From positions 104,242,320-104,306,319 of the forward strand of contig BSWB01000003.1 in NCBI GenBank assembly GCA_033239125.1: DNA of 64,000 nucleotides, read 5' to 3'. Below, piece by piece: positions 44,289 to 55,974 of this stretch. A program made the translations under genes and the position numbers. Positions within the stretch are counted from its first letter, which is position 1; every line of letters begins with the position of its first letter. This stretch comes from Fagopyrum homotropicum. Its lineage: Eukaryota > Streptophyta > Magnoliopsida > Caryophyllales > Polygonaceae. Below the pieces are notes generated by a model that had not been told where the DNA came from, made no database searches, and was given only the letters and a program-made list of their open reading frames with translations.

Positions 44289-45899
44289 TGTTTGCTCCAA
44301 AAGGTGTGTGCATACAAAGCTTTAAATTTATAATCCGAATAATAAACATAATGATAAGCGAATCCGCAGTGTACGGATCAATCGTAGTAAGGGATTATAT
44401 TCCGAAATCGAGCTCAGGGAATCAGTGAGAATAATCATAGTACAGCAATCTAACTTCAGAAGCATGCAATAATATTGATCAAAAGCAAAAGCAAGTATCT
44501 GTATCAAAATGGGGAAATGTAGATTCAAAAGATCATAGTATCCAGCCATGGTTTCAACTCAAGATTTCTACAGGTAACGTGGACAAAGCTGAGGTTTGTT
44601 GAGGGAAGATGTTGCTACTATGGGATAGATCACCGGGTAAGTCTCACTACCTACTTTCCTAAACCAAGGCTCCTATCACCGGGTAAGTCTCAAGGAACTA
44701 GGGAAAGGTAAACGCGCTCAAACCAACATCACTCACCTAAGGGTACAGAACTAACCATCACCGGATAAGTTTCAGGTTAACTTTCAAAAGTTGGATGAAA
44801 GCACACTCAAACCTTAATAAAGGATAAACATTTATCACCTAACACTCATCATCATCGGTATAGAAGCAAAGGAATCACCGGGTAAGTCTCATCTTAGGCT
44901 TGCGTATAAACCAAGAAAGGTGAAACAAGGATAGTATTTGGCAAACTTTAACCTAAACTCGAGATAGGCACAGTAGTGGACAATCTCGTTTTGTTCAATA
45001 TCGATCTCGGTCGAGATGCTCAACAAACAGCCCGAGACGGGTTTCGGATTAGGGTTAACTCAAGCTTTCAGGGTCCACTCAGATAAAGGTTTATTCTTTC
45101 ATCGTCTATACCATAACCTTCAACTAATCTCCCTAGAATCGCAAGGGTGTTTAGCCAACAATCATCATAATCAATGCAATATCAAATATATCAAGAATAT
45201 CAAGAAAAGAGAATAAAGCAAGCAACAAAGATGTCTCAATTATCAAAGCAAACAAACCAACAATATTATCAATAATGTGTTCCAAAAAGGGATGATAATA
45301 ACTCACTAGCAATCCCCAAACAAATCCTCACAATCTAGGGTTCCTCAAACCCTAAGCAATCCTTCCTTCAAGTCTCTTTCAGTTCTTAATAACTCTCGAA
45401 TCAGTCTTCCAAGAAAACCTTTGACGTCCTAGCGTGTCTAACTCAATGTTCACCTCCTCCTTTTATAGAAGAATTTTAGGTAAAAAATATATCTTGTCTC
45501 TTTGGGTTGTGCGCCGTCGACCTCGATCCAGGCCCAGTAGGCCATCTCGGTCGAGATATATCACTGTGTTCATCCGAGATGAGCAGTGATCTACGTGCAT
45601 GAAATCGTATCTTCATATGGATCTTTCTTCCTTCTTTCCAGCATGGTTCTTGTTTTTCTCCTTGTCCTTCCTAATGCTCCCAAATGTAACTCCATAGCTT
45701 CCTTAGCTCTTTATGCTCCATTTCCACCCAAAACGTGCCATATTCCCTACAATTACAATAAAACGTGGTGTAGACCTCGATTTTTGCAAAGTAACTGAAC
45801 CATGACATAAACACTATAAATACATATACATGCATGCAAAATTATGATGAGAAAACAACAAAATCATGTCCGAAATATAGACAATAATTCATGCTATCA
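44289..45899 (-). repeat. Element G 3' LTR
   Basis: 1611 bp, TGATAGCATG...AGCAAACA in sense. Contains CCGGGTAAGTCTCA-type repeats at about 44632-44890 and CTCGGTCGAG modules near 45006 and 45546. Strongly similar to the solo LTR at 59266-60840. Confidence 0.92.
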
Positions 45900-46536
45900 A
45901 AATACCCCATACTTGCCTCTTGCTTGTCCCCAAGCAAGGTCCAAATCTTAGATACAAGATAGAGTGAATTATAATCAGTTAAAACCCAATCAAAAACTTC
46001 CAAAACTTTTGGTTGTGCGCTTCTTCCCATAGATCACCCTTAGAGAATGCTTCATAGCTAATAAGAACCATCTATGATCGAAACAAGTCATAGATATATA
46101 AAAGCTAATCATACTTCATTTGAGATCATAGAATGCATAGCAAATCATACTCATCAAAATCAGTCAAGAATAAAATAGTTTAAATTATTAAGTCAATCAA
46201 CATGCTCATGGTCTCAAGGATTTTCAATCAAAGGTCTAGAAACGAGTTAGGGATGGAGTGTATAAAGGGTATTATGGTGCTGAATCCGGGAAGAATGATA
46301 AGAACCCCACAACTTTGAACTTCGCTTCACTTCATCAACAAGATTTTCTTGTTTCTCTTCAGCATTTTTTCTTACTTTTCACTTTTTGAGAACATGGACA
46401 AAGGTGCGCAATAACCGAAGCCTTGGAGATCAGGAAATCTCAATTTCTAGAGATGTCTCAAACCCTTGATGCACATACCATGACTCGTTAGGACTGTCGA
46501 TCAATCAACCTTTGGCTAGACACAAATACCCGGCTA
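45900..46536 (-). other. Element G 3' non-coding region, part 1
   Basis: Polypurine tract adjacent to the LTR, a perfect CTTGCTTG-GGGA-CAAGCAAG (sense) stem-loop at 45919-45938, and most of the conserved non-coding block (46390-46536), ending in the CTA target site of the CACTA insertion. The block resumes at 51765. Confidence 0.85.
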
Positions 46537-46900
46537 CACTACAAAAAATAATTCAATTAGTCACGGATGTTGACGACGGCAAAACAAATATTTGCCGTCG
46601 CCAATCATCAACGGCGACGGCAAAACGGGGCGAAGCCAGAACAGGCAACGCAAAATTTTTCGCTACGGCATCTACCGTCGCTAATATTTGGCGTCGGATG
46701 TTGGCGACGGTAATTATCCGTCGCCAATGTTTTGCGTCGGATAAAGCCGTCGTCGTCCAGCATGTCGAAAACTTTATAAATTGGTGAGAAATTTTAAATT
46801 TTGCGTCGATAGTAGCCGTCGCAAAATTTAAATTTGGTGGAAGTTTTGTATTTTTGGCGCAAATAGTATATTTCGTGGGAAAATTTGTATTTTTGACGAC
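46537..46900. repeat. CACTA left subterminal repeat zone
   Basis: Many short GCCGTCGC, GGCGACGG and GCGTCGGAT units in both orientations within 360 bp of the end. These are the expected binding sites of a TNPA-like protein (family knowledge). Confidence 0.88.
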
Positions 46901-47749
46901 GACAAGGAGTCATCGGAAATTATTAAAATGAGTTTAAAATATACAACAACCTGTATTATTCAAAAACATTTCAAAAACATCTAAATGACTGCATCATGCA
47001 ACAACAATTTTCCATAGACCAAAAAAGTGTATTTAACATTCAAAACCATCAAAATAGCACGATTCGAACCGTAAAGAAGTTTACAATCTGAAAGTACAAA
47101 ACCTAGATGTTCTTCATCTTTAACAAAACTAGGGGTATTCTGCTATTCCGCATCGCGGAGATTGGCTCGAGTCTCATTCTATGGCTCTCCAAAAGATGTG
47201 AGTTATCTACATTCATGTGAACTCTGTTGCCCTTCAAATCTTATACCACTGCAATTGTCTAGAATCAATGGCTGCAACTGGGACAACCAATGCCATCACA
47301 CATGAAGCAAAAACGAAAGAGATATAAGCAGGCTTGCAAAAGCTATAGAGATACACAACTTGCTATTTTGAGCAAGCCAAGAAACTACACACAACAATGA
47401 AAGAACACATGCTAAAACTAAAGAGTCTGTAATCGGAATTAGAGCTTACACTGGTTGGGTTTGGCACTAAAGCAACAGTGGTGAGTTCCAGGATGAATAG
47501 ATGTTGATCCAGGCAAAGCTACCCGTGAACGATTCAAACGTGAAGTGTAGGAAAGCGGGAGCAATGTAGATGATTGGAGGGCGATGCAATAGCGAGTGCC
47601 AAAGGGCTTATATATGCTCCATGAGCTGGCATTCCCTATCATCCAGAAGTTATCATGCATAAAACAGTAACCTGGACTGTGGATATTTTGTACAGATAAA
47701 GCATAGAAAAAGGTCAAGAAAACCAATAGTGAGAAATACTAGAGCATAC

Positions 47750-47821
47750 CTTGTTTTTGAATGCACTGCCCATAAATACAGGAACAAGTTTCCGAGATAT
47801 AGTAGCCTTATGAACAACCTC
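47750..47821 (-). pseudogene. Captured exon of a mitochondrial-type elongation factor G gene
   Basis: 72 bases on the minus strand encode 24 residues with KATISRKLVPVFMGSAFKNK, matching the G' to domain-II boundary of organellar EF-G (VFMGSAFKNKG is characteristic). The exon is preceded by a TAG acceptor and followed by a GTATGC donor, so the piece was copied at DNA level with its splice sites. I could not find the neighbouring exons in the flanking sequence. EF-G translocates the ribosome in organelles; this fragment cannot do so. Confidence 0.75.
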
Positions 47822-48533
47822 CTACTCAAGTAGACATGTAACCAGATAAGATGAAATGCTACAAACATTCTAGGGCCAAGGAATACATGTATACTGATTC
47901 TAACAGATAAAGTCTAGCAATAAGATCATGGACTATAGATAAAATATCAGCTTTTCAAGTGATCTCCTCAATTAGATATTACCTTGTTTCTTTTGCACTT
48001 GCACTACTTTTCTGAATCAACACAAAATAAAATAAAATAAAATAAAAGTCTAGAAATAATATCTTTTTGTGCTTATATTTTTTTTATAATCAAATCACCA
48101 TTAATATATATAATATTATTTACATCGAACCCCATAATCTTTACACGGTAATGATCAGAATACATGCAAACATTATTCATCTCAAAACCATAAAAATGAG
48201 ATCAAAATTAAGGCATCTTCAACTTAGGTGAGCAAAAATATCAATATAAGAATTCTTTGTTTTGGTTACTGAAATTTTAGATTGGCTACTACCTTTGCTA
48301 GCACTTGTTGACCTAGTCACCAACCTTTGTGGTTTTTCTTTGTTGTCCTCACACTATCATCAATTCAAATCCTACATTCCCCCAATTGTTTACCCCTCTT
48401 ACTTAGAAGGCGATTTAGTACCACAACCCTTCAGGATGACATAAAAGTACATTTGTAATGAACAAGAGGTTATCCGTATTGCATCCTTATGGATTAAGTA
48501 GGCTAACCAAATATTTGCATTGTAGGTTCATAC

Positions 48534-49137
48534 CTTCCTTTTAATGGGAGTTGATGCACTTGGAATTGGCTTAAAAAATGCCTCCATTCTGCAAGTATAT
48601 ACATAGCTATTAGACTCAAAATCTACAGAAACCAATGTTTACCATTTCTCTCAAGAAACTACATATACCGTCCTTGCCGAGTCTTGTTTTTGGTAGCCTT
48701 TATCTTCTCTATTGCCTAGCATGAAAAGCAAGCCCGCGTCAAAAGGACTGCAATTATGATGTAATAATTACCTTTGTTTATATCCAAGGAAAGGAATTAC
48801 CTTGGTCAGTCTGTCATGGTTGAACCCATTCTCAATTACAAGAAAATTTACAAGCCCCTATCAGATAAAAAAATTTTGTCAGCTGACAGCATTTTATCCA
48901 GATTGAAGATGAAATTATATTTTTAAAAAGCATATATAGTTGAAAACATTATAACATAGATTTATAGAAAATGCATATAATGATATTAGTATGCATATTT
49001 TAAACAAAGAACGGATCTTAACCTACTCATTAGGTGGGCTCCATTTTATCTCAGGTTCTTCATTTTCTACAAATACTAAAGGTCCTTCAAAAAGGCGTCT
49101 GGCCTCTTCATATGGCCATTCCTCGGGTATTTGGAAC
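48534..49137 (-). pseudogene. FEN1: Captured FEN1 gene fragment: four exons and three introns
   Basis: Minus-strand exons at 49137-49023, 48857-48801, 48715-48669 and 48588-48534 join in phase. They encode the C-terminal part of flap endonuclease 1, the nuclease that trims Okazaki flaps: FQIPEEWPYEEARRLF, EPEIKWSPPNE, GLVNFLVIENGFNHDRLTK, AIEKIKATKNKTRQG and FFKPIPSASTPIKRK. This spans the end of the nuclease fold and the QGR-x-E-x-FFKP PCNA-binding (PIP) box, here with Met in place of the usual Leu. All junctions keep AG acceptors and GT donors. A GAG-to-TAG change creates a stop at the end of the first exon (49023-49025). The N-terminal catalytic exons and the last exon were not found. Confidence 0.88.
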
Positions 49138-49140
49138 CTG

Positions 49141-50060
49141 AATTGAATATAAGTACAAACAATAAAAAAAAAAAGCTTATAATCAGTTGGAAATGCAAAG
49201 GGGAGTTCATGGAAAGAATGTTAAAGATAATTTCTAATTTAGTGATCTGATCATGTAAACATGTCTAAATGGTAGAAGTAGGAGACGTCTTGACCAATTT
49301 TCTTAGGCAACTATAATGTCACAAACTGAAAAAGTTATGGAGTAATATCCCCAACTTGACTTGGATTAAGATTGGTCAGCTATATCAGTGCCTAACATAT
49401 ATTGAAACCAAGAAAATTTTCCTTTATAATTCACATTCATAGTAACGTACTACACAAACCCATCTCACCCACTGGTTATCCCATAACTAGTGGGTGAGAT
49501 GGGTTTTTTGCAGCCATCCAATATCATTTGATGATCCATGTAAAGTCTTACGAACTCAACAGATCAAGCTGAACACGGTGTTAACAACCACTTCAACAAA
49601 GCATTGTAGGTTTAAGAGAAATTATCATCTGATGCAATAGTAGTAAATCGAATCTTCAAGCATTTGGCAAAGTGAACAAGAATTCTCCAAGAGGAGAATG
49701 CTAATTTATGGATGGCTCTAAAATCACATAAGGGCAACTCCAATCTATAGAAAAAATAGTTCAACAGAAAGTTGAGAGTCATTCAAAGACAGAAGGGGCA
49801 ATAATTAAGTGTGCAACAGTCACTGAAATCCTGTCTTCAGACAAAGAAAACAAAAATTTAGTGATGCATATGAATGTGTTATTAGTGTATATCATCAAAA
49901 CTCAAGATAGACAAAAGTGATAACTACCCTAGAAAACTGACAAGTATGCCCCCATAATTTTGCTTAACACCTAGGCATGTTCCATAAAGTAGAGGTGATT
50001 CTTTCACACATGATGATCCAACCCATACAAAATCGATTAAGCTGAAATCAGTTGTCAATA
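49141..50060. other. CACTA interior, unassigned
   Basis: AT-rich and non-coding as far as I can see, probably FEN1 intron or unrelated filler. Contains the 49-bp hairpin at 49457-49505. Confidence 0.5.
49457..49505. repeat. 49-bp hairpin within the CACTA element
   Basis: Arms of 23 bp (AACCCATCTCACCCACTGG.. and its complement) around the loop CCC with a single mismatch. A third copy of the arm core, CATCTCACCCACTGGTT, lies at about 50070-50086. Confidence 0.85.
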
Positions 50061-51443
50061 AACAAGAGCATCTCACCCACTGGTTTCACAAATGGACAAC
50101 AGAGAAGGGGATCTCGATCTTTGTTGGAAGCACGAGAAGACTAGCCGGAGTAGGAGGAGACTAGTGTCGAGACAAAGCAGGCAGAATCGACTTCCCCGCG
50201 ACAACCGCTCAAATTGTATGGATTGGTGGCCAAGAACGGTTGGAACCCTAACCCTAATCCCGTCCTTCGTTAGCGGCAGTGACGACACTTCTCCCTAGCA
50301 TTGGGTTTGAGGCGGCGGCGAGACGTCCTCCTTCGTGGCGGGTTTGAGGCGGCAGCGAAGCATCTCCTTCTGGCCTAGTGTTTCAGCGGAGTGGCCGGAG
50401 GTTCCTTGGCTTGGCGAGGCGACGACGAGGGCTATTGTTTTCAGAGGAGGCAAGGAGGGTGGAAGCTGGTTCAGAGGGGAAAGGAAGGGCGGTTTATCAA
50501 AGAAGACATGGAAAGGGAAGGGTTACGGGATTAGAGGAGGAAATGAGGAGAGGGTTGCATGTGAGAAGGTAAGGGAAGGAGATTAGGGTTATTTTATATA
50601 AAAGAAATAAAAAAAAGTTTAAAAAGGTGGGTAAAATAAATGTGAGTAAAATATATCTAGAAAAAATAAATAGTAAAATATCATCTAAAAATTTTAATTA
50701 TCACATAAAATGATAAAGAGATGAATGATCTAGAATGTCGACCATGAAAGTACCATTTATGGCTTGAAATTAAAATGGAAGAAGTTTAAACCGGTCAAAT
50801 TTCGGTTTGACTCGAAATTTATTTAAAATAAAATTTCCAGATATTACGCCAGCGAAGACTGAGAATAACGGCGATGAAAATAACAGGATTAGACTAGAGC
50901 GAAGACGGTATGTGAGTATGACTAGGGTAAAGACGGATTGTGATTTTGTGAGTGTGAATGGAGCCATTGTGACCGGCAAAAAAGAAGGATGTGACCGGTG
51001 AGGAGGTGGTGAGGTGTCGGCGAAGTGCTCCGACTTCTCTCTCGTGTAGTCGTCTTTCTCCCGAACACACCGAATAATGAAGAGTGAGTGAGGCATTGAG
51101 GCGAGTATAGGAGGTCACAATCGATTCTAATTGTAATTATGTAATCGATACTATGGGCGGGGGTTTTTGGAGAAGAGTAGAGGACAAATCAACAAGGAGG
51201 ACAGTAGAGAACGGTGTCAATCGATTCTAACTGTAATTACGTCCGTACTCGGTACTCTATGTGAGGGTTCCTAGAGACAAACAAGGAAGAGAGTTCATCA
51301 ATGGGATGAATTTGTTTAGGGTTTTTTTAGGAATTTTTAACAAACTCCAAGTATTGGGATAAAATTTTATTGAAGGAAGGTTTTTGGAGATAAAATTTTT
51401 AAATTTTATAGGAATTTTTAATAATTTTTAAAGAAAATGAAAA

Positions 51444-51448
<5 letters not shown>
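50061..51448. other. CACTA interior, GC-richer block of unknown origin
   Basis: 50090-50580 is clearly richer in G/C and CpG than its surroundings and has overlapping open frames on both strands, none recognisable. This is the look of a captured 5' exon or UTR. From about 50600 it returns to AT-rich sequence with nothing to report. Confidence 0.4.

Positions 51449-51482
<34 letters not shown>
51449..51482. repeat. (TA)17 microsatellite
   Basis: Uninterrupted TA repeat of 34 bases between AT-rich flanks inside the CACTA element. Confidence 0.97.
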
Positions 51483-51485
<3 letters not shown>

Positions 51486-51504
51486 TTTAATCCCGATATT
51501 TCAT

Positions 51505-51761
51505 ATGGCGCCAAATATTTTGGTTGTTGGCGTCGGCGACATAAGCTGTCGCTAACGGTCCCTTTTATTAGCCAAGGTAAAGATTAGCCGACGCCAATTA
51601 CATTACTATTAGCGACTGTTCTTTACCACCGACGCAAATAATTGGTATTTTTGCCACGCTGATGTTGGCGTCGCTTTGCCGTCGCAAAATAAAGAACAAT
51701 GGCGACAACAAGGGTTTGCCGTCGCCAACAAGCGTGGCTAATTGAATTATTTTTTGTTGTG
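51505..51761. repeat. CACTA right subterminal repeat zone
   Basis: Units such as GGCGTCGGCGAC, GACGCCAA and GCCGTCGCCAAC in both orientations up to the inverted terminal repeat, mirroring the left end. Confidence 0.85.
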
Positions 51762-52596
51762 CTATGCGAATGGTGCCGAGTTACTCATCGTCAAGATCAA
51801 CGTCCCCAAACCTATTTTTATAACTTCTTCTCCTTTCAACATTGTGTTTGACTTGCTTTTCACTTTCTACTTCCAAATTCCCGGATAGGTAGAGGGAGGC
51901 AAACATATTTCAATGAGGGGCTAAAAGCATGATCAAGAAGAGGAAGAAAGAATAACGAATTACCTTAATCATTCCAATAAGGATGTGAGAGAACTCATAA
52001 TGCAATGTCAACTTTCAAATTCAACATGATTTGGACAAAAACAACTTACTAAACATGCTTTAAATTTCAGACAAAGCAATCATACCTTAGATATATAATA
52101 AATCATTTCAAGCACATAAAGATCATATAAACTAATCAGCAAACAATATTCATCATTAGAATCATACCAAGATCAAAAGCACAAAATTTTTCAGAAATTC
52201 AAGTTTTCGAAACCCATTTCGGTCGAGATGTCTTCCGGGCGAACGAGGTGCTACACCGAGGTAAGCTCTTCTTACGGTCACCTCGTTTGGCCAAAGGTCA
52301 TTTCGGTCGAGACAAAAAAAATTTCAAACCAGTTTTTGTACATTTTTTCAATCAAAATTCCTGTTGTGATGCATGTAATGTACAAAATAGTTTCTAAGCA
52401 CATAAAGGAAGTAGTGGAAATAGTCATAAGCAGATAAGTCGGTTATTACAGACCATGGTATCTCAAAGCACCCCATACTTAGGACACATCGTCCCGATGG
52501 GTAAAAAAAGTCTTGAAAACACTTACAAGTTTTAGTGCAGAACCGCAAAATAAGAAAAGAAATAAAGCAGCAGCAGCAGCTCCGGAGGAAGACCAA
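51762..52596 (-). other. Element G 3' non-coding region, part 2
   Basis: Resumes the conserved block after the CACTA element (ATGCGAATGGTGCCGAGTTA) and continues with AT-rich sequence. CTCGGTCGAG-type modules lie at about 52217-52310 (TTTCGGTCGAGATG, ACACCGAGGT). Confidence 0.8.
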
Positions 52597-53976
52597 TCAA
52601 GCATCTAGAGGAGGAGGTGGCTGGAACGGGTATAGGGATGGATTGAAAGGATGACCCATAAGGTGCTGGAACTTCAAGTCTGTCATCATGCGTTGGTAGT
52701 GGTGGCACTCCTCAGTTGAGCATCTCATACCGCTGATCTCTCTAGTTTGAGCCATGAGGTATCGGTCCAAATCAGCACTGTATCTCAGTGAAAGACTCCT
52801 GCATATGATGGGTAAGAGCGTCGATCCTCCGATGGGCATCGGGGTCACGATGACGGTGGCGATGGCGTGCTCCTGGCTGTAATAGTGTTTGGCGTGGTTG
52901 ATCATCATCAGTCCTCTCATCATCCACTAGCTCAATCATTGGGTAGCTTGGACTAGCAGTGTCTGTCCCGGTGTCCATAGGAGCGTCTCCCTCATCATCC
53001 TCATCATTTGTCTCAATATCAGCAAGTTTGGCCGCCTCCTTAACGAGTGGGTCCCATATGTCACTCTAGTTACGTCAGAAACCATAAACTGGGATGCCCA
53101 CATGATGCCTCTAGGAGCCTTGGTTTCCCAAGGCATGGACACGTATGGTGGACCACTCCCTCGAGGAACCAGGATGCGACGAGTGATGAACTCTTGTAAA
53201 CCCAATGGTTTGGCCTTAGCGGCCAAAGTGCAAGCAGAAAGATCGACACCGATGACGTTGGCAATGTGTGTTACCAATCTTCCTACACAAATATCCCCCT
53301 TTTTCTTGCTTCGTATCTTTGGTAAATCCTCAATCAACATGATAGTATAATCCGGAACCTAATTTGCGGTCATACACCAAAGTGTGAATAGCTCACTCTG
53401 CCGGATTTTATGTGGCATATCGGTGTGGGCTAACAGCATCTCACTAAGAATCCGATGGGTAATCTTAAAAGCTACATGAAAAATGCACTTCTCCTTTGAA
53501 TCTCCGGGTTGAGCAATACGGGCCCAAAATGCCCTAGCATGGTTACAAGAGGGGAAGTTAGTAGCTGTGGCATCAAAGAAACCAAATATAGCTCCAAATG
53601 TCTACATCGAATACTTGTAAGTTTTGTTCATCAGGCGGAACTTCACACAGTCTTCCTCCGGCACATAGATGTTAGAACTTAAGAATTCATATGTCGGCTC
53701 CTCATAAGCCGGTGTCCGTAGTGAAACAATCGTCTAAAGTCCTACATCTGAGATCATCTTCCTCAAATCATCAACAAGGTGCAGGCAAGAAAAGTCAACA
53801 ATGTTGATATAACGAGGTGCAATGACAGGGCGGGAGCAAATGCGGTTATATTTCTCTTTGGGGTTTGGGAGGATGATAGGGATTTGTGGAGGTGGAGGAG
53901 GTGGTGGGGAAGATTGCCTAGACCCAGCACGGTCACAGAGAACTATTTTCCGACTGGAATGACGTAAATCATCCAT
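52597..53976 (-). pseudogene. Element G ORF3 (Athila ORF-1 family), multiply broken
   Basis: Same family as ORF3 of B and D. Starts MDDLRHSSRKIVLCDRAGSR at 53976, with a proline run (QSSPPPPPPPQIP), RPVIAPRYINIVDFSC, then after stops FRLMNKTYKYSM, GFFDATATNFPS, KGDICVGRLVTHIA, DLSACTLAAKAKPLGLQEFITRR and the tail MGHPFNPSLYPFQPPPP. At least three in-frame stops and a shift near 53040. The conserved tail, despite decay, supports the family assignment. Confidence 0.82.
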
Positions 53977-54702
53977 ATCAGCAAGTTATATCGGGTAGTT
54001 CTAAAGGGGATCTCGGCCGAGATGACTGGTTCAACTGAGGCGAACAATGCTTCGAACGAACTCACAATTCTGTAACTTTATGCCCCCAAAATTACTACCA
54101 ATTATTTCCTAAGGGTTCTCCAGTTATTCTCAACACAACAAGCAACAGAAATCTCCCAAAATCCGACAAAATCAACCGAAATCAAGAAAAAGGTGTTTCG
54201 AATGAGATTACACGATTTTCTTCTGATTGTGGTTGCTTGAAGTTTTGATTGGTGTTGAGGAAGTATCTATCATGCTTTCCTTGTCGAGATTGAGTCTAGA
54301 ATCGTTGAAAACGAGCAAGAAACGGGGATTTGAGAGTTTTAGGGCTCGTTTCGGCCGAGACTGAGTCGGGAGAGAAGGATGGAGAGGAGAGAGAAATTTG
54401 TTCTCATTTTATACCCTTCAGGAATCTTAACTGCATCTCGGTCGAGATGGGTGTCAGTGACCGAGGTGATCAACCTAGGTGACTCCCTGTTGCCTTCATC
54501 TCGGTTGGTCTCAATTTGTTTCGGTCGAGAAAGCTTCCGAAATAATCTCCAATTTCCATTTTCCTTTCAGTTTCTTGAATTGGAAAGCTACTCATTTGGT
54601 TCCTTGGTTTGTTTTCCTTGGATTGTACCTAGATCCTGTTATCATGGACACAAAAATGCAAACTACACTAATCTAAACTAGAAATCAAGATAGAAAACAA
54701 TA
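53977..54702 (-). other. Element G pol-ORF3 spacer with CTCGGTCGAG modules
   Basis: Modules at about 54009-54036, 54352-54362, 54434-54475 and 54502-54530 (CTCGGTCGAGATG, ACCGAGGTG, TTTCGGTCGAGA). Otherwise non-coding. The end-of-pol hairpin is at 54703-54729. Confidence 0.78.
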
Positions 54703-54767
54703 CATTGGGTTGCCTCCTAAGAAGCGCTTGTTTTAAGGTCGCTAGATGGACCATGTCATTCCTTGAT

Positions 54768-55953
54768 TTATATGAGATGCAGTGGTGCAATCTCCTCAAC
54801 CGGAACTTTGGGTGTATACTTCTTCAAACGGTGATCGTTCACCTTAAAGCTTATGCTACGTTCACCCCATACTTCAACTGCACCATGAGGAAAAAAGTGT
54901 TTCACAATAAAAGGTCCAGTCCATCTAGATTTCAGCTTACCGGGAAAAAGGTGGAGTCGGGCATTGAAGAGGAGGACGAGAGCTCCTTCTTTGAACTCTT
55001 TTGGGATGATATGCTTGTCATGCCACTTCTTCGTTCTCTCCTTGTAGATCTTAGCATTCTCGTAAGCATTCAAGCGCAATTCTTCAAGCTCGTTGATGTC
55101 CAAGATCCTCTTCTCCCCACCTTCCTTGATATCAAAATTTAGCCATTTGATCGCCCAATACGCCTTATGTTCTAGCTCCACTGAAAGGTGACAAGACTTC
55201 CCGTAAACCAAGTTGAGGGTGTAGTTCCAATGGGAGTCTTGAAAGATGTCCTATATACCCATACAGTGTCGTCCAGTTTTATGGACCAATCCTTCCTCGT
55301 CCTAGAGACGATGTTCTCCAGTATTCCCTTGATTTCTCTATTTGAAATTTCAACATGTCCACTAGCTTGAGGGTAATAGGGAGTAGCTACCTTGTGGGTT
55401 ACCCCATACTTCGATAGAAGTGCTTCAAACTTCCAGACTGTGAAGTGCGTTCCACCGTCACTTATGATTATTCTAAGTGTCCCAAGCGTGGGAATATCGT
55501 TCGGTTGAAGAACTTCACGACCATGGTGGTGTCGTTGGTAGGGAAAGCGATGGCCTCTACCCATCTAGACACGTAGTCAACTGCCAACAAAATGTATAGA
55601 TTCCCTCCTAAAGATGGGAATGGTCCCATAAATTCCACTCCCCAAATGTCGAAGATCTCGACTTTCTGAATGTTGTTGAGTGGCATCTCATTCCGTCCAG
55701 ACAAGTTACCTATTCTTTGACATGCATCACAAGAAGCAACAAACGTTTGCACATCCTTGAATAATGTATGCCAAAAGAAGCCGGAACGTAATACCTTAGC
55801 ACAAGTTTTGTGAGCGCTAGCATGTCCTCCACATGGTAATGAATGACAAAGCCTCATGACACTCTCCATCTCATCTTCTAGAATGCATCTCCGCGGCATC
55901 CCATCTGGGCCTCTCTTGAAGAGTAGAGGTTCATTTAAAAAATAATGAGGCAC
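54768..55953 (-). pseudogene. Element G integrase
   Basis: Reads RLCHSLPCGGHAS and CDACQRIG (HHCC zinc domain), WGVEFMGPFPS (first catalytic Asp replaced by Glu), ISDGGTHF (second Asp), PYYPQASGHVEISNREIK (catalytic Glu) and a C-domain with LFPGKLKSRWTGPFIV. Two frameshifts, near 55490 and 55210, split it into three frames, and the catalytic D-to-E change would itself disable it. Confidence 0.88.
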
Positions 55954-55974
55954 ATCTTTAAAGAATTTCTTCCT

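Larger units (their letters stand above)
46537..51761. mobile_element. Non-autonomous CACTA (En/Spm) transposon with captured gene fragments
   Basis: 5225 bp. The left end is CACTACAAAAAATAATTCAA and the right end is its inverted counterpart with one change (CACAACAAAAAATAATTC). It is flanked by the 3-bp duplication CTA (46534-46536, 51762-51764). Uninterrupted copies of the target in B, C and D read CCGGCTATGTGAATGG, which confirms the insertion point. Subterminal zones are full of GCCGTCGC / GCGACGGC repeats. No frame longer than about 110 codons and no transposase domain is seen, so it depends on a partner. The interior contains FEN1 and EF-G exons with introns. Confidence 0.95.

Noticed and set aside
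46512..46787. 91-codon frame at the CACTA left end
   Set aside because: Made of GCCGTCGC subterminal repeats; it crosses the transposon border and has no domain.
51449..51482. (TA)n run and the poly-T at 27390 as regulatory signals
   Set aside because: Simple-sequence tracts, common in plant non-coding DNA; nothing ties them to a function.
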